Assembly (NCBI RefSeq): GCF_026788005.1
Contig: NZ_JABEPE010000013.1
Coordinates: 1 to 64,000 of the forward strand
Source of the DNA: Alteromonas sp. a30
GTDB lineage: Bacteria > Pseudomonadota > Gammaproteobacteria > Enterobacterales > Alteromonadaceae
DNA length: 64,000 nucleotides
Direction: 5' to 3'
In this document: piece by piece, positions 35,486-45,722 of the stretch
Position numbering within the stretch: the first letter of the stretch is position 1
Layout of the letters: the number at the start of each line of letters is the position of its first letter
Made by a program: the position numbers and the translations under genes
The notes under the pieces: generated by a model
Database searches by the model: none
Told to the model about the DNA's origin: nothing
Seen by the model: the letters and a program-made list of their open reading frames with translations, nothing else

Positions 35486-37882
35486 ATGAAATTCAGTGAA
35501 AAGTGGTTAAGAGAGTGGGTAAATCCCGCTTTATCAAGAGAAGAACTTGCCGAGCAAATTACCATGGCAGGTTTGGAAGTAGATTCTGTATCGCCCGTCG
35601 CTGGTGATTTTACCGGTGTGGTTGTAGGTGAAGTGGTTGAATGCGGTCAACACCCTGATGCTGACAAACTCAGAGTAACCAAGGTTAATATTGGTGGCGA
35701 AGAGTTGTTAGACATCGTGTGCGGAGCGCCTAATTGTCGCCTTGGCTTGAAAGTGGCGGTGGCGGTTGTTGGTGCGGTATTGCCCGGCAATTTCAAAATC
35801 AAAAAAGCGAAATTACGTGGTCAACCTTCTCATGGGATGTTGTGCTCGTTTTCTGAGCTTGGTATTTCAGATGATCACGATGGTATTATTGAATTGCCAG
35901 CAGACGCGCCAATTGGTACCGATATTCGTGAGTATTTAGATTTAGATGACGTAACCATTGAAGTTGATCTGACACCAAACAGAGCAGATTGCTTAGGTTT
36001 GATGGGGTTGGCGCGTGAAGTTGGCGTATTGAACAACCAAGACGTTAACATGCTTGGTATCCAACCTGTTTCGCCAAGTATTGACGATACCTTGTCAATT
36101 GAACTGGAAGCCGGTGAGGCGTGTCCGCGTTATTTAGGGCGCGTTATTCGCAATATCAACTTGTCGGCAACATCGCCAATTTGGCTTCAAGAAAAGTTAC
36201 GTCGCTCGGGGGTAAGAAGTATCGATCCAGTGGTTGATGTAACGAACTACGTGCTTCTTGAACTTGGTCATCCAATGCATGCTTTTGATTTAGATAAACT
36301 CAATGGCGGCATTAAAGTACGGTTCCCGAAAGAAGGTGAGAAGCTGACCTTATTAGATGGCAATGAAGTTGAAGTAAAGCCTGATACCTTGTTAATTGCT
36401 GATCATAACGAAGCCGTTGCAATGGCGGGTATCTTTGGTGGTTTGCACTCTGGTGTTTCTGATGAAAGTAAGCATATTTTCTTAGAAAGCGCCTTTTTCG
36501 CGCCGCTTGCTATTGCTGGAAAAGCGCGTCAATACGGATTGCACACAGATGCTTCCCACCGTTATGAACGTGGCGTCGACTTCAAACTACAGCGCACGGC
36601 AATGGAAAGAGCAACACAATTGCTGCTTGATATTGTGGGTGGGGAAGCCGGCCCTATTACCGAGGCTGTACTTGAACAACATTTGCCTAAAGCGAAACAC
36701 ATTAGATTACGTTTGGCTAAACTTAACAAACTCATCGGTATTGAGTTTGAGAAGCAAACAGTAACGGAAATTCTTACTCGTTTAGGTTTAGACGTTTCTG
36801 AGCATGAAGCGCATTGGGATGTGATTGCACCAAGCTTCCGTTTCGATTTTGCTATTGAAGAAGATTTAATAGAAGAGGTCGCGCGCGTTTATGGTTATAA
36901 CAACATTCCAAATGTGAATCCGCAAGCTTCACTTAAAATGCGTCAAGCGAAAGAATCACAAATTAGTACAAATGAGCTTAAACAAGTGCTCGTTGATCGC
37001 GATTATCAAGAAGCTATAACCTATTCATTTGTTGATCCTAAAGTGCAATCTCAACTTTTCCCTGATGTAGATGGTTTGGTGCTTCCGCATCCAATTTCAT
37101 CGGATATGTCGGTAATGCGAGTCAGTTTGCTTACGGGATTAATGCAAGCTGTTTCCCATAATCAGAAGCGCCAGCAAAGTCGTGTTCGTTTGTTTGAAAC
37201 GGGTCTTCGTTTTGTGCCAGATGAAACCGCAGAGATGGGAATTCGCCAAGAACAAATGATTGCCGGAGTGATTTCTGGCCTTGCATTACCAGAAAGTTGG
37301 GACACTGATGGTAGAAAATGTGACTTCTTTGATGTAAAAGGAGATGTAGAAGCATTACTTAGTCAATGTGTTCAGCCCGGGCAGTTCCGTTTTGAAAGAG
37401 CCGACGCGAATACTGTGAAAATGCTTCACCCTGGCCAAGCCGCCGCGGTATTTAATGGTGACACGCTGGTTGGTTATGTTGGTGCGTTGCATCCGAAGTT
37501 TGAAAAAACATTGAGCTTAAACGGAAAAGTGTTTGTGTTTGAGTTGGCAATATCGGCATTAGGCGATAAAGACATTCCTTCTGCAAAAGAGATTTCTAAG
37601 CAGTCTGCAAGCCGTCGAGACTTGGCGGTTGTGGTGAAAGAAGAAGTCCCTGCTGCGGATATTTTATCGTCCGTTGAAAAATGTGGCGTAAATCAATTAG
37701 TTGGCCTAAACTTGTTTGACGTGTACAGAGGTGAAGGAATTTCGGAAGGTTATAAGAGCCTTGCGATATCTCTAACACTTCAGGACGACGAACGAACGTT
37801 GGAAGAGGCTGAGATTCAATCAATAGTGAATACAGTCGTTGATAAACTAGGTACTGAATTTGGTGCGTCTTTGAGGGATTAG
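35486..37882 (+). CDS. pheT: Phenylalanyl-tRNA synthetase beta subunit
   Basis: 798 residues, complete. tRNA-binding domain (about 40-150, [15 protein letters not shown]), B3/B4 editing domain (about 210-385), B5 domain, catalytic-like domain and ferredoxin-fold anticodon-binding domain at the end (SRRDLAVVV onward). It carries tRNA recognition and editing of misacylated Tyr. Between pheS and ihfA, the usual order. Confidence 0.97.
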   Translation: MKFSEKWLREWVNPALSREELAEQITMAGLEVDSVSPVAGDFTGVVVGEVVECGQHPDADKLRVTKVNIGGEELLDIVCGAPNCRLGLKVAVAVVGAVLPGNFKIKKAKLRGQPSHGMLCSFSELGISDDHDGIIELPADAPIGTDIREYLDLDDVTIEVDLTPNRADCLGLMGLAREVGVLNNQDVNMLGIQPVSPSIDDTLSIELEAGEACPRYLGRVIRNINLSATSPIWLQEKLRRSGVRSIDPVVDVTNYVLLELGHPMHAFDLDKLNGGIKVRFPKEGEKLTLLDGNEVEVKPDTLLIADHNEAVAMAGIFGGLHSGVSDESKHIFLESAFFAPLAIAGKARQYGLHTDASHRYERGVDFKLQRTAMERATQLLLDIVGGEAGPITEAVLEQHLPKAKHIRLRLAKLNKLIGIEFEKQTVTEILTRLGLDVSEHEAHWDVIAPSFRFDFAIEEDLIEEVARVYGYNNIPNVNPQASLKMRQAKESQISTNELKQVLVDRDYQEAITYSFVDPKVQSQLFPDVDGLVLPHPISSDMSVMRVSLLTGLMQAVSHNQKRQQSRVRLFETGLRFVPDETAEMGIRQEQMIAGVISGLALPESWDTDGRKCDFFDVKGDVEALLSQCVQPGQFRFERADANTVKMLHPGQAAAVFNGDTLVGYVGALHPKFEKTLSLNGKVFVFELAISALGDKDIPSAKEISKQSASRRDLAVVVKEEVPAADILSSVEKCGVNQLVGLNLFDVYRGEGISEGYKSLAISLTLQDDERTLEEAEIQSIVNTVVDKLGTEFGASLRD

Positions 37883-37886
37883 TCCT

Positions 37887-38189
37887 ATGGCCCTAACTAA
37901 AGCTGAGATTTCGGAACATCTATTTGAGAAGTTTGGATTAAATAAGCGCGATGCCAAGGATTTGGTTGAGTTCTTTTTCGAGGAAATGCGCGAGGCGCTT
38001 GAGTCGGGAGAACAAGTAAAACTTTCCGGTTTTGGTAATTTTGACCTTCGCTCTAAAAATGAGCGTCCAGGGAGAAACCCAAAAACAGGGGAAGATATTC
38101 CGATCAAAGCTCGGCGAGTAGTGACATTCCGACCCGGACAAAAGTTAAAAAGCCGAGTCGAGAATTCGAAGCCAACAGAAGAGCATTAG
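37887..38189 (+). CDS. ihfA: Integration host factor alpha subunit
   Basis: 100 residues. [12 protein letters not shown] start, [12 protein letters not shown] and the beta-arm [14 protein letters not shown] with the DNA-intercalating Pro. With IhfB it bends DNA for recombination, replication and sigma-54 transcription. Starts four bases after the pheT stop, so it is co-transcribed. Confidence 0.97.
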   Translation: MALTKAEISEHLFEKFGLNKRDAKDLVEFFFEEMREALESGEQVKLSGFGNFDLRSKNERPGRNPKTGEDIPIKARRVVTFRPGQKLKSRVENSKPTEEH

Positions 38190-38343
38190 AAGCTGTAATC
38201 GCTCCATCTACCAATAACGTGGCACGTCAAATTCTATGATGTGCTGCGTTATTTTAATTTATTTATCCCTTTTTTTGATCTCCTCTCTTTTTTGATTTGT
38301 TCGTTCAACAAACCGTAATCATTGATAAAACACAGGAAAAAAG

Positions 38344-39291
38344 ATGATTAAGATAGGCGTAAGCTCGTGCGTGGTCGGCAGTAAAGTACGCTACGATGGG
38401 GGGCACAAGCGTTCCAGTTTCGTTGCAACGACCGTTTCCGATATTTTTCAAATGGTGCCATTTTGCCCCGAAGTAGGGATGGGTATGTCAGTTCCTCGAC
38501 CCACAATTCATATCCGCGATTTTACTAATGGCGACAATGGTGATCTAAGGTTGGTGGACTCAAAAGATGGTTCAATTGATCACACACCTAAAATGGCAGT
38601 CTATTTTTCTAAAATTGAATCGCAAATCCAAGAATTGGATGGATATATCGTTGCTGCCAAGTCGCCTTCTTGTGGAATGGAACGAATAAAAGTATTTAAT
38701 AAGCAAGGCGATATGATGCACCGTAAGGGGCAAGGGCTTTTCGTATCGCATTTAAAGCGTGCTTTTCCTAATTTACCCATTGAAGAAGATGGTCGATTGA
38801 ATGATCAAGGATTAAAAGACAGCTTTTTTGCCAGAGTGACCGCTCATCATCGCTTTCGTAAAATGGTGTTGGAAGAGCCGAGTGTGAATAGTCTGGTACA
38901 GTTTCACAGTCAATTTAAATTTTTAGTGTTGGCACATAAGCCGGATATCTATCGATTAATGGGCCGGGTGGTTGCGAATGCGAAATCACAAGGCTTGGAA
39001 AGTAGTATCAAAGAGTATTTTACTTTAATGATGAGCGCGCTTTCGAAGGCGTCGACACGTAAGACGCACACAAATGTGTTGATGCATTTACAAGGTTTTT
39101 TGAAAAAGTCATTAACAAAGGATGAGAAGCAAGAGTTGTGTGAACAAATTGAATTATATCGAACAGGATTAGTGCCACTTTTAGCGCCACTAACTCTGCT
39201 TAGACACCATTTAAAGCGTCATCCGAATCAGTATTTAGAGAATCAAGCCTACATGCATCCATACCCGTTAGAGCTTGGGATAATGAGTTAA
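38344..39291 (+). CDS. DUF523/DUF1722 protein, TudS-like
   Basis: 315 residues. The DUF523 half (about 1-155) has Cys9 (VSSCVVG), Cys41 (PFCPEVG) and Cys110 (SPSCGM), the three cysteines that hold the [4Fe-4S] cluster in TudS-type thiouracil desulfidases. The DUF1722 half follows (about 190-310). Such fused proteins (E. coli YbgA type) are often beside photolyase genes; none is nearby here. Its exact substrate is unknown; desulfuration is inferred from family. Confidence 0.85.
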   Translation: MIKIGVSSCVVGSKVRYDGGHKRSSFVATTVSDIFQMVPFCPEVGMGMSVPRPTIHIRDFTNGDNGDLRLVDSKDGSIDHTPKMAVYFSKIESQIQELDGYIVAAKSPSCGMERIKVFNKQGDMMHRKGQGLFVSHLKRAFPNLPIEEDGRLNDQGLKDSFFARVTAHHRFRKMVLEEPSVNSLVQFHSQFKFLVLAHKPDIYRLMGRVVANAKSQGLESSIKEYFTLMMSALSKASTRKTHTNVLMHLQGFLKKSLTKDEKQELCEQIELYRTGLVPLLAPLTLLRHHLKRHPNQYLENQAYMHPYPLELGIMS

Positions 39292-39324
39292 TTGCTTTAT
39301 GACAAGTTTGGGAGCAGATACAAA

Positions 39325-39357
39325 AACGCCGTACTCATTTACCTAAAGTACGGCGTT
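39325..39357. terminator. Bidirectional terminator
   Basis: Arms AACGCCGTACT (39325-39335) and perfect complement (39347-39357), 11-base loop, between the convergent TudS-like and Ala/Lys-rich genes. Confidence 0.8.
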
Positions 39358-39380
39358 ATATTATTTTTAAAATTTGAGGT

Positions 39381-39722
39381 TTAGCGAGGAAGAATTGAGC
39401 CTGCGTTGTCACCCGTAATTTTATCATTCCAGTAAGCTTTAACTGAAAAGCCAGAAGACGCTTTTTTCTTTGGCGCAGCTTTAGGAGCTGGAGCGGCTTT
39501 CTTTTTTGCCTTCGGTGCAGGTTCTGCTTTTTCAGATTCCACGCTAGTTGCGCCACCAGACAATGCCTCAGTCATTTCTACTAATTGCGCTAAACGGATG
39601 TTTTTCCCACCGTCTACGCTGTACCAGCCACTTTTTGCTTCAATTTGTGGCTCTTTGCCATGAGCCGCTTTATAAGCTTCGGTAAATTTGGCTAGTACGT
39701 CATCTTTATCCAATTTACTCAT
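39381..39722 (-). CDS. Conserved hypothetical protein with Ala/Lys/Pro-rich linker
   Basis: 113 residues. Residues 1-50 form a compact helical part with SGWYSVDGGKNIRLAQLVEM; residues 65-90 are a low-complexity stretch of Ala, Lys and Pro; a short conserved tail (VKAYWNDKITGDNAGSILPR) closes it. Lys/Ala/Pro tracts are often found in nucleic-acid-binding proteins, so DNA or RNA binding is possible, but no known domain is recognised. Confidence 0.75.
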   Translation of the reverse strand: MSKLDKDDVLAKFTEAYKAAHGKEPQIEAKSGWYSVDGGKNIRLAQLVEMTEALSGGATSVESEKAEPAPKAKKKAAPAPKAAPKKKASSGFSVKAYWNDKITGDNAGSILPR

Positions 39723-39837
39723 ATCTTGTCGTTTTGCCTTTGTTATATTTTTGAGAAAATAAGTCGTTTGTTATACCTGTTTTTTATCGTAATGTCTAAT
39801 ATTCGAGCTAGAACAGCACGCTGAAGGAGATTTTCCC

Positions 39838-40593
39838 TTGGAAAATAAAAAATTATTATCTTATTTAGATGAATTATTAATACCTTGGCAATTCAAAGAT
39901 TATTGCCCAAATGGATTGCAAGTCGAAGGTAAATCGCAAGTTCAAAAAGTGGTGACGGGTGTGACAGCATCACAGGCATTAATTGATGCCGCGATTGACA
40001 TTAATGCTGATGCAATTTTGGTGCATCATGGATATTTTTGGAAAGGCGAATCAGCGGTTGTAACCGGAATGAAGCGCAATAGGTTAAAAGCCTTATTGGA
40101 AAATGACATCAATTTATATGCTTACCACCTGCCTTTAGATGCCCACCCGGAATTTGGCAATAATGCACAACTTGCGAAGTTACTAGGTATTCAAGGGAAT
40201 GAACCTTTAGAGCGTGGAAATGCGAATAGTGTTGTGCGTCATGGACGCATACTTAACGGAATATCCTTAAGTGATTTTAGTCATAGAGTCGAACAGCAGT
40301 TACATCGTAAGCCTTTAGTTGAAGCATCGGGCCCGGATGTTATCCACTCTGTTGCGTGGTGTACCGGTGGCGGGCAATCTTATATTGAACTGGCGGCATC
40401 AAATAATATTGATCTGTTTATTACTGGCGAAGCGTCAGAGCAAACCATCCATACAGCAAGGGAAATGGGAATTCATTTCATTTCTGCTGGGCATCACGCA
40501 ACGGAGCGATACGGAGCCAAGGCATTAGGAGAACATTTAGCAGCCGAGTTGGAGCTTGAGGTTCATTTTATCGATATTCCCAATCCTGTGTAA
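39838..40593 (+). CDS. Nif3-like dinuclear metal centre protein (YbgI family)
   Basis: 251 residues with a TTG start at 39838 after AAGGAG (39823-39828). Metal ligands are in LVHHGYFWKGE, HLPLDAHPEFGNN and the late AGHHATERYG. Family members form hexameric toroids with two metals per subunit; a GTP cyclohydrolase I type 2 label is common but not proven for this branch. Confidence 0.92.
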   Translation: MENKKLLSYLDELLIPWQFKDYCPNGLQVEGKSQVQKVVTGVTASQALIDAAIDINADAILVHHGYFWKGESAVVTGMKRNRLKALLENDINLYAYHLPLDAHPEFGNNAQLAKLLGIQGNEPLERGNANSVVRHGRILNGISLSDFSHRVEQQLHRKPLVEASGPDVIHSVAWCTGGGQSYIELAASNNIDLFITGEASEQTIHTAREMGIHFISAGHHATERYGAKALGEHLAAELELEVHFIDIPNPV

Positions 40594-40633
40594 CTGAAAC
40601 AGTAAGTGTGTTGTTTTAGTGGGTAAAGGGGGA

Positions 40634-41389
40634 TTAATCCCCTTTAATCAATAACCATGCGCTTCCTAAAGTTTCATACCACCAGCGCTCAACTAAGTGA
40701 ATAGCGGAGGCATCTGGAAAACTTTGCCACCAATTTTCTCGGCTTGGATCTTTTGCTAAATGCCCGGATGGGGCAGCGACAGGGTTCAAGTTCGCCTTCT
40801 CAAAAATAGCCATTGCCCTTGGCATGTGACTCGCTGATGTTACCAGTGCAAAGGGTTGCTTACCCAGTATCGGGGCAATGGCTTTAGCCTCTTGTTCGGT
40901 ATCCTTGGGGTGAGGTAACGCGGTAATATGATGCTCTGGTATACCTAGCGAAATCGCTACTTGGCGTACCATATCAGCATTACTAAAAGGCTCAGAACCA
41001 CCATACCCCGATGTTACAATTCGTGCACCGGGGTTAGCCTTGTAAATTCGTATGCCCTCTACAAGCCGGTATAAAGAACAGCTTGCGAGTTGTGAAGTCA
41101 CTGGTAACATGCCATCGTTTTTGTGACCGCATCCTAAAATAACAATGTGTTTGACGGGATGAGATAGGTCGAATTGTTTATAGGCTTGTTCTTTGGATAA
41201 CAACAAATGATAAGCGACTTGGTTGTTTGAAATTAATAAGAGAAAAATAAGGGCTATGAATTGACTAAATATGGCCTTTTTCTTTTGATTTTTCAGAGAC
41301 CAGTAGAGACCTAAAAGTATAAAAATTGTAAGTAGCGTGAGTGGCATAGCTCCCTGACCAACAATTTTTTTTATCGTAAATAAATCCAT
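40634..41389 (-). CDS. elyC: Envelope biogenesis factor ElyC (DUF218/YdcF family)
   Basis: 251 residues. Two membrane helices at about 14-32 and 38-55, then a DUF218 domain with VILGCGHKND, SGYGGSEPFSNADM and VTSASHMPRAM. ElyC supports peptidoglycan precursor lipid handling in E. coli. It is divergent from cmoM across 25 bases; in E. coli the two genes are also adjacent, which supports the assignment. Confidence 0.88.
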   Translation of the reverse strand: MDLFTIKKIVGQGAMPLTLLTIFILLGLYWSLKNQKKKAIFSQFIALIFLLLISNNQVAYHLLLSKEQAYKQFDLSHPVKHIVILGCGHKNDGMLPVTSQLASCSLYRLVEGIRIYKANPGARIVTSGYGGSEPFSNADMVRQVAISLGIPEHHITALPHPKDTEQEAKAIAPILGKQPFALVTSASHMPRAMAIFEKANLNPVAAPSGHLAKDPSRENWWQSFPDASAIHLVERWWYETLGSAWLLIKGD

Positions 41390-41414
41390 AAATTACCTAA
41401 AGTAAGATGACTTG

Positions 41415-42170
41415 ATGAAAAATGACCGTAATTTCGACGACTTAGCGCAAAAATTCGATGCCAACATCTATGGTACCAGCAAAGGCCGATTACGCCATGA
41501 ATTGCTTTTACATCATTTACATAATGTTGTGTTGGTCAACAATAAACCGCGCAACATTCTTGATGCGGGTGGTGGTACCGGTGAAATGACACGGAGTTTG
41601 CTAGCATTAGGGCACAAGGTAACGTTAAATGATTTATCAGCAGACTCGCTCGATATTGCCAAAGACAAGTGTCGGCTATTTCCAGACGTAAACTACTCTC
41701 ATTCTTCTATTCACAATTTACCTAAAACTCAACGTTACGATCTTGTTATTTGTCATGCCGTATTGGAATGGGCTTCGGATCAGCAACAGCTTTTATTAGA
41801 CTTAATTGAGTTAACCGAAGTTGGTGGGCATATCAGTCTGAGTTTCTATAACTACGATGCGCAGCTTTTTAGCAATATGGTTTACGGCAATTTTGAATTT
41901 GTTGCACAAGGCATGAAAAAGCGAAATCAAGTAAGATTGACACCGCACTCACCGGCAAAACCTCAAAATATATTATCTCTACTGGAGCAACTTCCGGTTA
42001 ATGTTGTGCACAAAGCTGGTATTCGCTGCTTTCATGATTATGTACGGGAAAAACAACTTCCCAATGAAAAATACGATAGTTTATTTCAGCTAGAAGCAAA
42101 ATATGGGCTTGAGGATCCTTACTTATGGTTGGGTAAGTATTTTCATATCGTTATTAAAAGATCAGCTTGA
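41415..42170 (+). CDS. cmoM: tRNA 5-carboxymethoxyuridine methyltransferase CmoM
   Basis: 251 residues from the ATG at 41415. SAM motif [15 protein letters not shown], then [15 protein letters not shown] and [11 protein letters not shown]. CmoM (formerly SmtA) methylates the cmo5U34 carboxyl group of some tRNAs. The ribosome binding site is weak. Its end overlaps the convergent chemoreceptor gene by nine bases. Confidence 0.9.
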   Translation: MKNDRNFDDLAQKFDANIYGTSKGRLRHELLLHHLHNVVLVNNKPRNILDAGGGTGEMTRSLLALGHKVTLNDLSADSLDIAKDKCRLFPDVNYSHSSIHNLPKTQRYDLVICHAVLEWASDQQQLLLDLIELTEVGGHISLSFYNYDAQLFSNMVYGNFEFVAQGMKKRNQVRLTPHSPAKPQNILSLLEQLPVNVVHKAGIRCFHDYVREKQLPNEKYDSLFQLEAKYGLEDPYLWLGKYFHIVIKRSA

Positions 42171-43724
42171 TGTTGCCTTGTAACCAATTCTGACAGCCCC
42201 CCAATGCTGGTTATTCACATAAATAGGGCAAGATAAGTCATGCATGATCTCGCCCGTATCACGTTTATAAGTTTGAAGTAAAAACGTTTCCGTATTCTTG
42301 GCACAACGTATGCCTGTTGGATCATCAAAAATACGCTTAGTCCGGCTTTTTCCCAAGTCTTCCTGATAATTACCTGTCAGAGGGTGGCTGTACTTTTTAT
42401 TGTGTGTGGGAAAGTAGCCATTAATATCCACTGCGCCAGCAAAAACAATAAATGGATATTTTTCCAATATAGGCTCCTGAATGGCCGGTAATTCTTTGTC
42501 GGTGAATCCATCAAATTTAGAATGGTATTTTTTGGGACTGGTATTGGGAATCTCTTGATAACGAAAATCGAAAAGATCTTGTTGTGAAATAATGCCTTGT
42601 TTAATGGCATTTTCAAATAAATGAGCAATGCTTTTCGTTGTTTCAAGCGCAATGTTTTTAACTTGAGCATGAATGTCATTTAAGTCAAATTGATGTAAAT
42701 AGCGGAAAATATCCTCAGTTTGGTGACTTAATTTCAATACTTTTTCACTTGAATCTGCCAACTCCTGATCAACAATATTAATTGATTCATGTAGCTGATG
42801 TGTTCTTTCAGAGATTTCTCTGTTTGTCTGTTCGTTGTCACGTACTGACTCACTGACCATTTTCATCGAGTCTTTTGCTTTTTGCGTTAGTTCTGAAGAT
42901 TCTAAAATGCAGGATTGTGCCTTTTCCACAATTTGAGTCATTTCGTCACCAGCATTAGAAACAGCCTGCATCGCATTTACTGTTGCATTACTATCACGGT
43001 TTATTTCACTTAAAACTGATTCAATTCCTTTGGTTGCATCGGCTGTTTTGTTAGCAAGACTTCGAACCTCATCAGCAACAACAGCAAAGCCTCGTCCTTG
43101 TTCGCCTGCTCTAGATGCCTCAATAGCGGCATTCAGTGCCAACATATTAGTTTGGGCAGCCAAATTGTTAATAGTATCGATAATTTGGGTAATGGAGTCG
43201 GCCTGAGACTTCAATTTTAACAGCAGCTCATTGGTTTTGAACATTTGTTGAGTCAAATCTGCCTGCTTATTACTGACTTCCTGCAATAATGTCCTTGAGG
43301 TCTGTGTTTCCTCATTTGCTTGGTCTATGCGCTCTTGCGCTGAACTTGCTTCATCCAGAAGTTCTGAATTTGTTTGAGCAACCGAGGTAATGCGATCCGC
43401 TATGTTTTTAGCATGTTCCACTTGTTGCGTAAGTGAAAGAGTAAGGTTAGCTAAAAAATGAGATACATTAGCGCTTTCAATGGCAATATGGCTTGTCCCT
43501 TGACCAATGTGATGTAGTAAATCGTCCTGTTTAGTTGAATTTGAGTGGGCATGTTGTTGCTGAGAAGGGGGGGAGGTAAATCTATACACATATAACATTA
43601 AAAATAAGCTAGTGATGACACCTCCGAATAATGATAAAAGCCATTTATTGGTAGTAATTTCACCTAATAACAATTGAAAAAAAATTGCGATCAAGCCAAG
43701 CCCTACAATCACGCTTTTTTTCAT
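42162..43724 (-). CDS. Methyl-accepting chemotaxis protein with C-terminal sensor-like domain
   Basis: 520 residues. Two short N-terminal membrane helices (about 5-21 and 28-46) with almost no periplasmic loop and no HAMP, then the signalling coiled coil with [21 protein letters not shown]. After about residue 370 comes a conserved extra domain ([57 protein letters not shown]). This domain lies in the cytoplasm and looks like a Cache/PAS-type sensor. Such receptors probably sense an internal or membrane signal. Ligand unknown. Confidence 0.9.
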   Translation of the reverse strand: MKKSVIVGLGLIAIFFQLLLGEITTNKWLLSLFGGVITSLFLMLYVYRFTSPPSQQQHAHSNSTKQDDLLHHIGQGTSHIAIESANVSHFLANLTLSLTQQVEHAKNIADRITSVAQTNSELLDEASSAQERIDQANEETQTSRTLLQEVSNKQADLTQQMFKTNELLLKLKSQADSITQIIDTINNLAAQTNMLALNAAIEASRAGEQGRGFAVVADEVRSLANKTADATKGIESVLSEINRDSNATVNAMQAVSNAGDEMTQIVEKAQSCILESSELTQKAKDSMKMVSESVRDNEQTNREISERTHQLHESINIVDQELADSSEKVLKLSHQTEDIFRYLHQFDLNDIHAQVKNIALETTKSIAHLFENAIKQGIISQQDLFDFRYQEIPNTSPKKYHSKFDGFTDKELPAIQEPILEKYPFIVFAGAVDINGYFPTHNKKYSHPLTGNYQEDLGKSRTKRIFDDPTGIRCAKNTETFLLQTYKRDTGEIMHDLSCPIYVNNQHWGAVRIGYKATSS

Positions 43725-44032
43725 TTATTTTAATCCTCAAGATAAATTCAATGCGTAAAACTTCAATAATTACTCATCTACAGAATGCTCCCTGCTTACC
43801 ATGGAGTTACCCCTATTAACTTAAGGTTAGACCAGCAAATAGCGAAGTGTTAGTTTTTTAAACGGTATCAACTAAGCATAAATTTACCTTTTATTATATG
43901 CCCGCTGTAGCCAGAAAAAACTAGGCTATTGGTCTTAGGCTCAGCTTCCACTGCTGACAGAATTTTCACTAACTTTATATATATTCGGATTAATTCCTTG
44001 CAATATTGAGTCAAATTCACTTTAATTCCTGT
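43725..44032. other. Intergenic region between chemoreceptor and lysC leader
   Basis: About 300 AT-rich bases without a gene. It should hold the promoters of the minus-strand chemoreceptor and of the lysC leader RNA, but no clear -35/-10 pair stood out. I looked for a cyclic di-GMP riboswitch before the chemoreceptor and did not see its conserved bases. Confidence 0.4.
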
Positions 44033-44280
44033 GCTGTCTGAAGAGGAGCATTAGCCAGGTAAAGGTTTTGGGGGCGTCCAACCGCCGTTCAATTTTGTAG
44101 ATTGAAAGCCAAAGCTTGAGTGATATTTAATATCGCCATTTAGGGGGACTAATGCCGAGAGTTAATTTGTGTTGGGACATGTTAACTCGGTTATTTGAGG
44201 TGAAACTCTGTAACTGTCGCTTCGTGACACTAAATGAATAATTTGGTGGCGGGGTGGGGTGCTTCTGCGGAACTTCTATG
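44033..44280 (+). ncRNA. Lysine riboswitch (L-box) upstream of lysC
   Basis: Conserved blocks occur in the right order: AAGAGGAGC (44041-44049), then GGGGGACTAATGCCGAG (44143-44159), the P4 stem CCGAGAGTTAA pairing with GTTAACTCGG (to about 44190), TTGAGGTGAAACTCTGTAACTGTC (44195-44218), and a P5 hairpin CACTAAAT/ATTTGGTG (44228-44248). These correspond block by block with the E. coli lysC lysine riboswitch. The 5' and 3' limits of P1 are approximate. It should lower lysC expression when lysine is plentiful. Confidence 0.88.
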
Positions 44281-44359
44281 AATCTTCGATTTTAGCGAGT
44301 ATCTGGCTACCCATTCTCCATTTCCTACTATGCCAATTGTAAACAGGAAATACGTTTTA

Positions 44360-45715
44360 ATGAATTCTCTCGTTGTCGCTAAATTTGGCGGAACTAGCGT
44401 TGCAAATTATCAAGCAATGCAACGTTGCGCCAATATTGTTAATCAAAATACCTCTACGCGTCTAGTTGTCGTTAGCGCTTCTGCTGGTGTGACAAATGCT
44501 TTAGTGGCATTGTCAAAAGGGGCATTATCAGAACAAGAGCAACAAGCACAATTAGATGGGATACGTGAAATCCAATCCAATATACTTGCTGAATTAGCTA
44601 GCCCTAAAAAAGTGTTAAAGCAAATTGATGATTTGTTGGCACAATTATCTGAGATTGCCATGTCAGATAACTTGGATACCAATCCACTTTTAAAAGATGA
44701 ATTGCTTTCTTTTGGTGAAAGAATGTCATCGGTAATTTTTGCTCAAGTGCTTAATGAATTGGGAATAAAAGCGGAATGCTTTGACGCTCGAGAGGTAATG
44801 AAAACCGATAATCGGTTTTCTCAGGCTCAACCAGACTTAGTGCAAGTAAAGTCCCATGTTGAGGCGTCGTTGGTAAAAAAACTCAGTGAAACGGTTATTG
44901 TTACACAGGGCTTTATCGGTTCAGATGATGAATCTAACACAACCACTTTAGGGCGTGGCGGGAGTGATTTTTCTGCGGCGATTCTGGCTGAGGCTTTAGC
45001 GGCAAGTGAACTCCATATTTGGACAGATGTGTCAGGCATTTTTACAACGGATCCTCGTATTACCAGTAATGCTCGAGCCATTCCCGAGATTAGTTTTGAT
45101 GAGGCCGCCGAAATGGCTATATTCGGCGCTAAAATTCTGCACCCGGCAACATTGATCCCCGCTATTCGTTCTGGTACGCGAGTGTTTGTGGGGTCAAGTA
45201 GAGAGCCCGAGAAGGGGGGAACTTGGGTTTTGAAATCGCCTGAAAATCGTCCAGCGTATCGTGCTATTGCACTCAGACGAGAGCAAACATTATTAACTTT
45301 AAAAAGTCCCAACATGTTGCTTGCCAGTGGCTTTTTAGCAAATGTGTTTGCTGTACTTGCGCGCCATAAGGTCAGTGTCGATTTAATCACAACTTCTGAA
45401 ATAAGCGTGGCTTTAACCATTGATAATCCCAGTAATAGCAATACTAAGGTGTTAAGTCAGGGATTGCTCGATGAGTTGGCGGAGATGTGTCAGGTTCGAG
45501 TTGAAGATAAGTTGGCACTTGTGGCTGTCATTGGCAATCGTTTACAAGAAACTCATGGCGTCAGTGCAAATATTCTATCCTGTGTTGAACAACATAATTT
45601 GCGTATGATTTGTCACGGAGCCAGTCAGCACAATTTCTGCTTTCTGATAGAGGAATCACTAGCTGGGAGTGTTATTACGCGCTTACATAAAGTTTTATTT
45701 GAGCAACAGAGCTAG
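44360..45715 (+). CDS. lysC: Lysine-sensitive aspartate kinase III
   Basis: 451 residues from the ATG at 44360, which has AGGAAA before it; an ATG at 44330 lacks a ribosome binding site. VAKFGGTSVANYQAM is the kinase start; GRGGSDFSA and the DVSGIFTTDPR region are catalytic; two ACT domains from about 305 bind lysine. First step of the aspartate pathway. The riboswitch upstream and the ACT domains both point to lysine control. Confidence 0.95.
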   Translation: MNSLVVAKFGGTSVANYQAMQRCANIVNQNTSTRLVVVSASAGVTNALVALSKGALSEQEQQAQLDGIREIQSNILAELASPKKVLKQIDDLLAQLSEIAMSDNLDTNPLLKDELLSFGERMSSVIFAQVLNELGIKAECFDAREVMKTDNRFSQAQPDLVQVKSHVEASLVKKLSETVIVTQGFIGSDDESNTTTLGRGGSDFSAAILAEALAASELHIWTDVSGIFTTDPRITSNARAIPEISFDEAAEMAIFGAKILHPATLIPAIRSGTRVFVGSSREPEKGGTWVLKSPENRPAYRAIALRREQTLLTLKSPNMLLASGFLANVFAVLARHKVSVDLITTSEISVALTIDNPSNSNTKVLSQGLLDELAEMCQVRVEDKLALVAVIGNRLQETHGVSANILSCVEQHNLRMICHGASQHNFCFLIEESLAGSVITRLHKVLFEQQS

Positions 45716-45722
45716 CCTTTAT

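Noticed and set aside
43725..43900. Cyclic di-GMP riboswitch before the minus-strand chemoreceptor
   Set aside because: Such riboswitches often precede chemoreceptor genes, but the conserved GEMM bases were not found on the minus strand.
44827..45441. 204-codon minus-strand frame inside lysC
   Set aside because: Antisense shadow of a well-conserved gene; no start signals or family resemblance.
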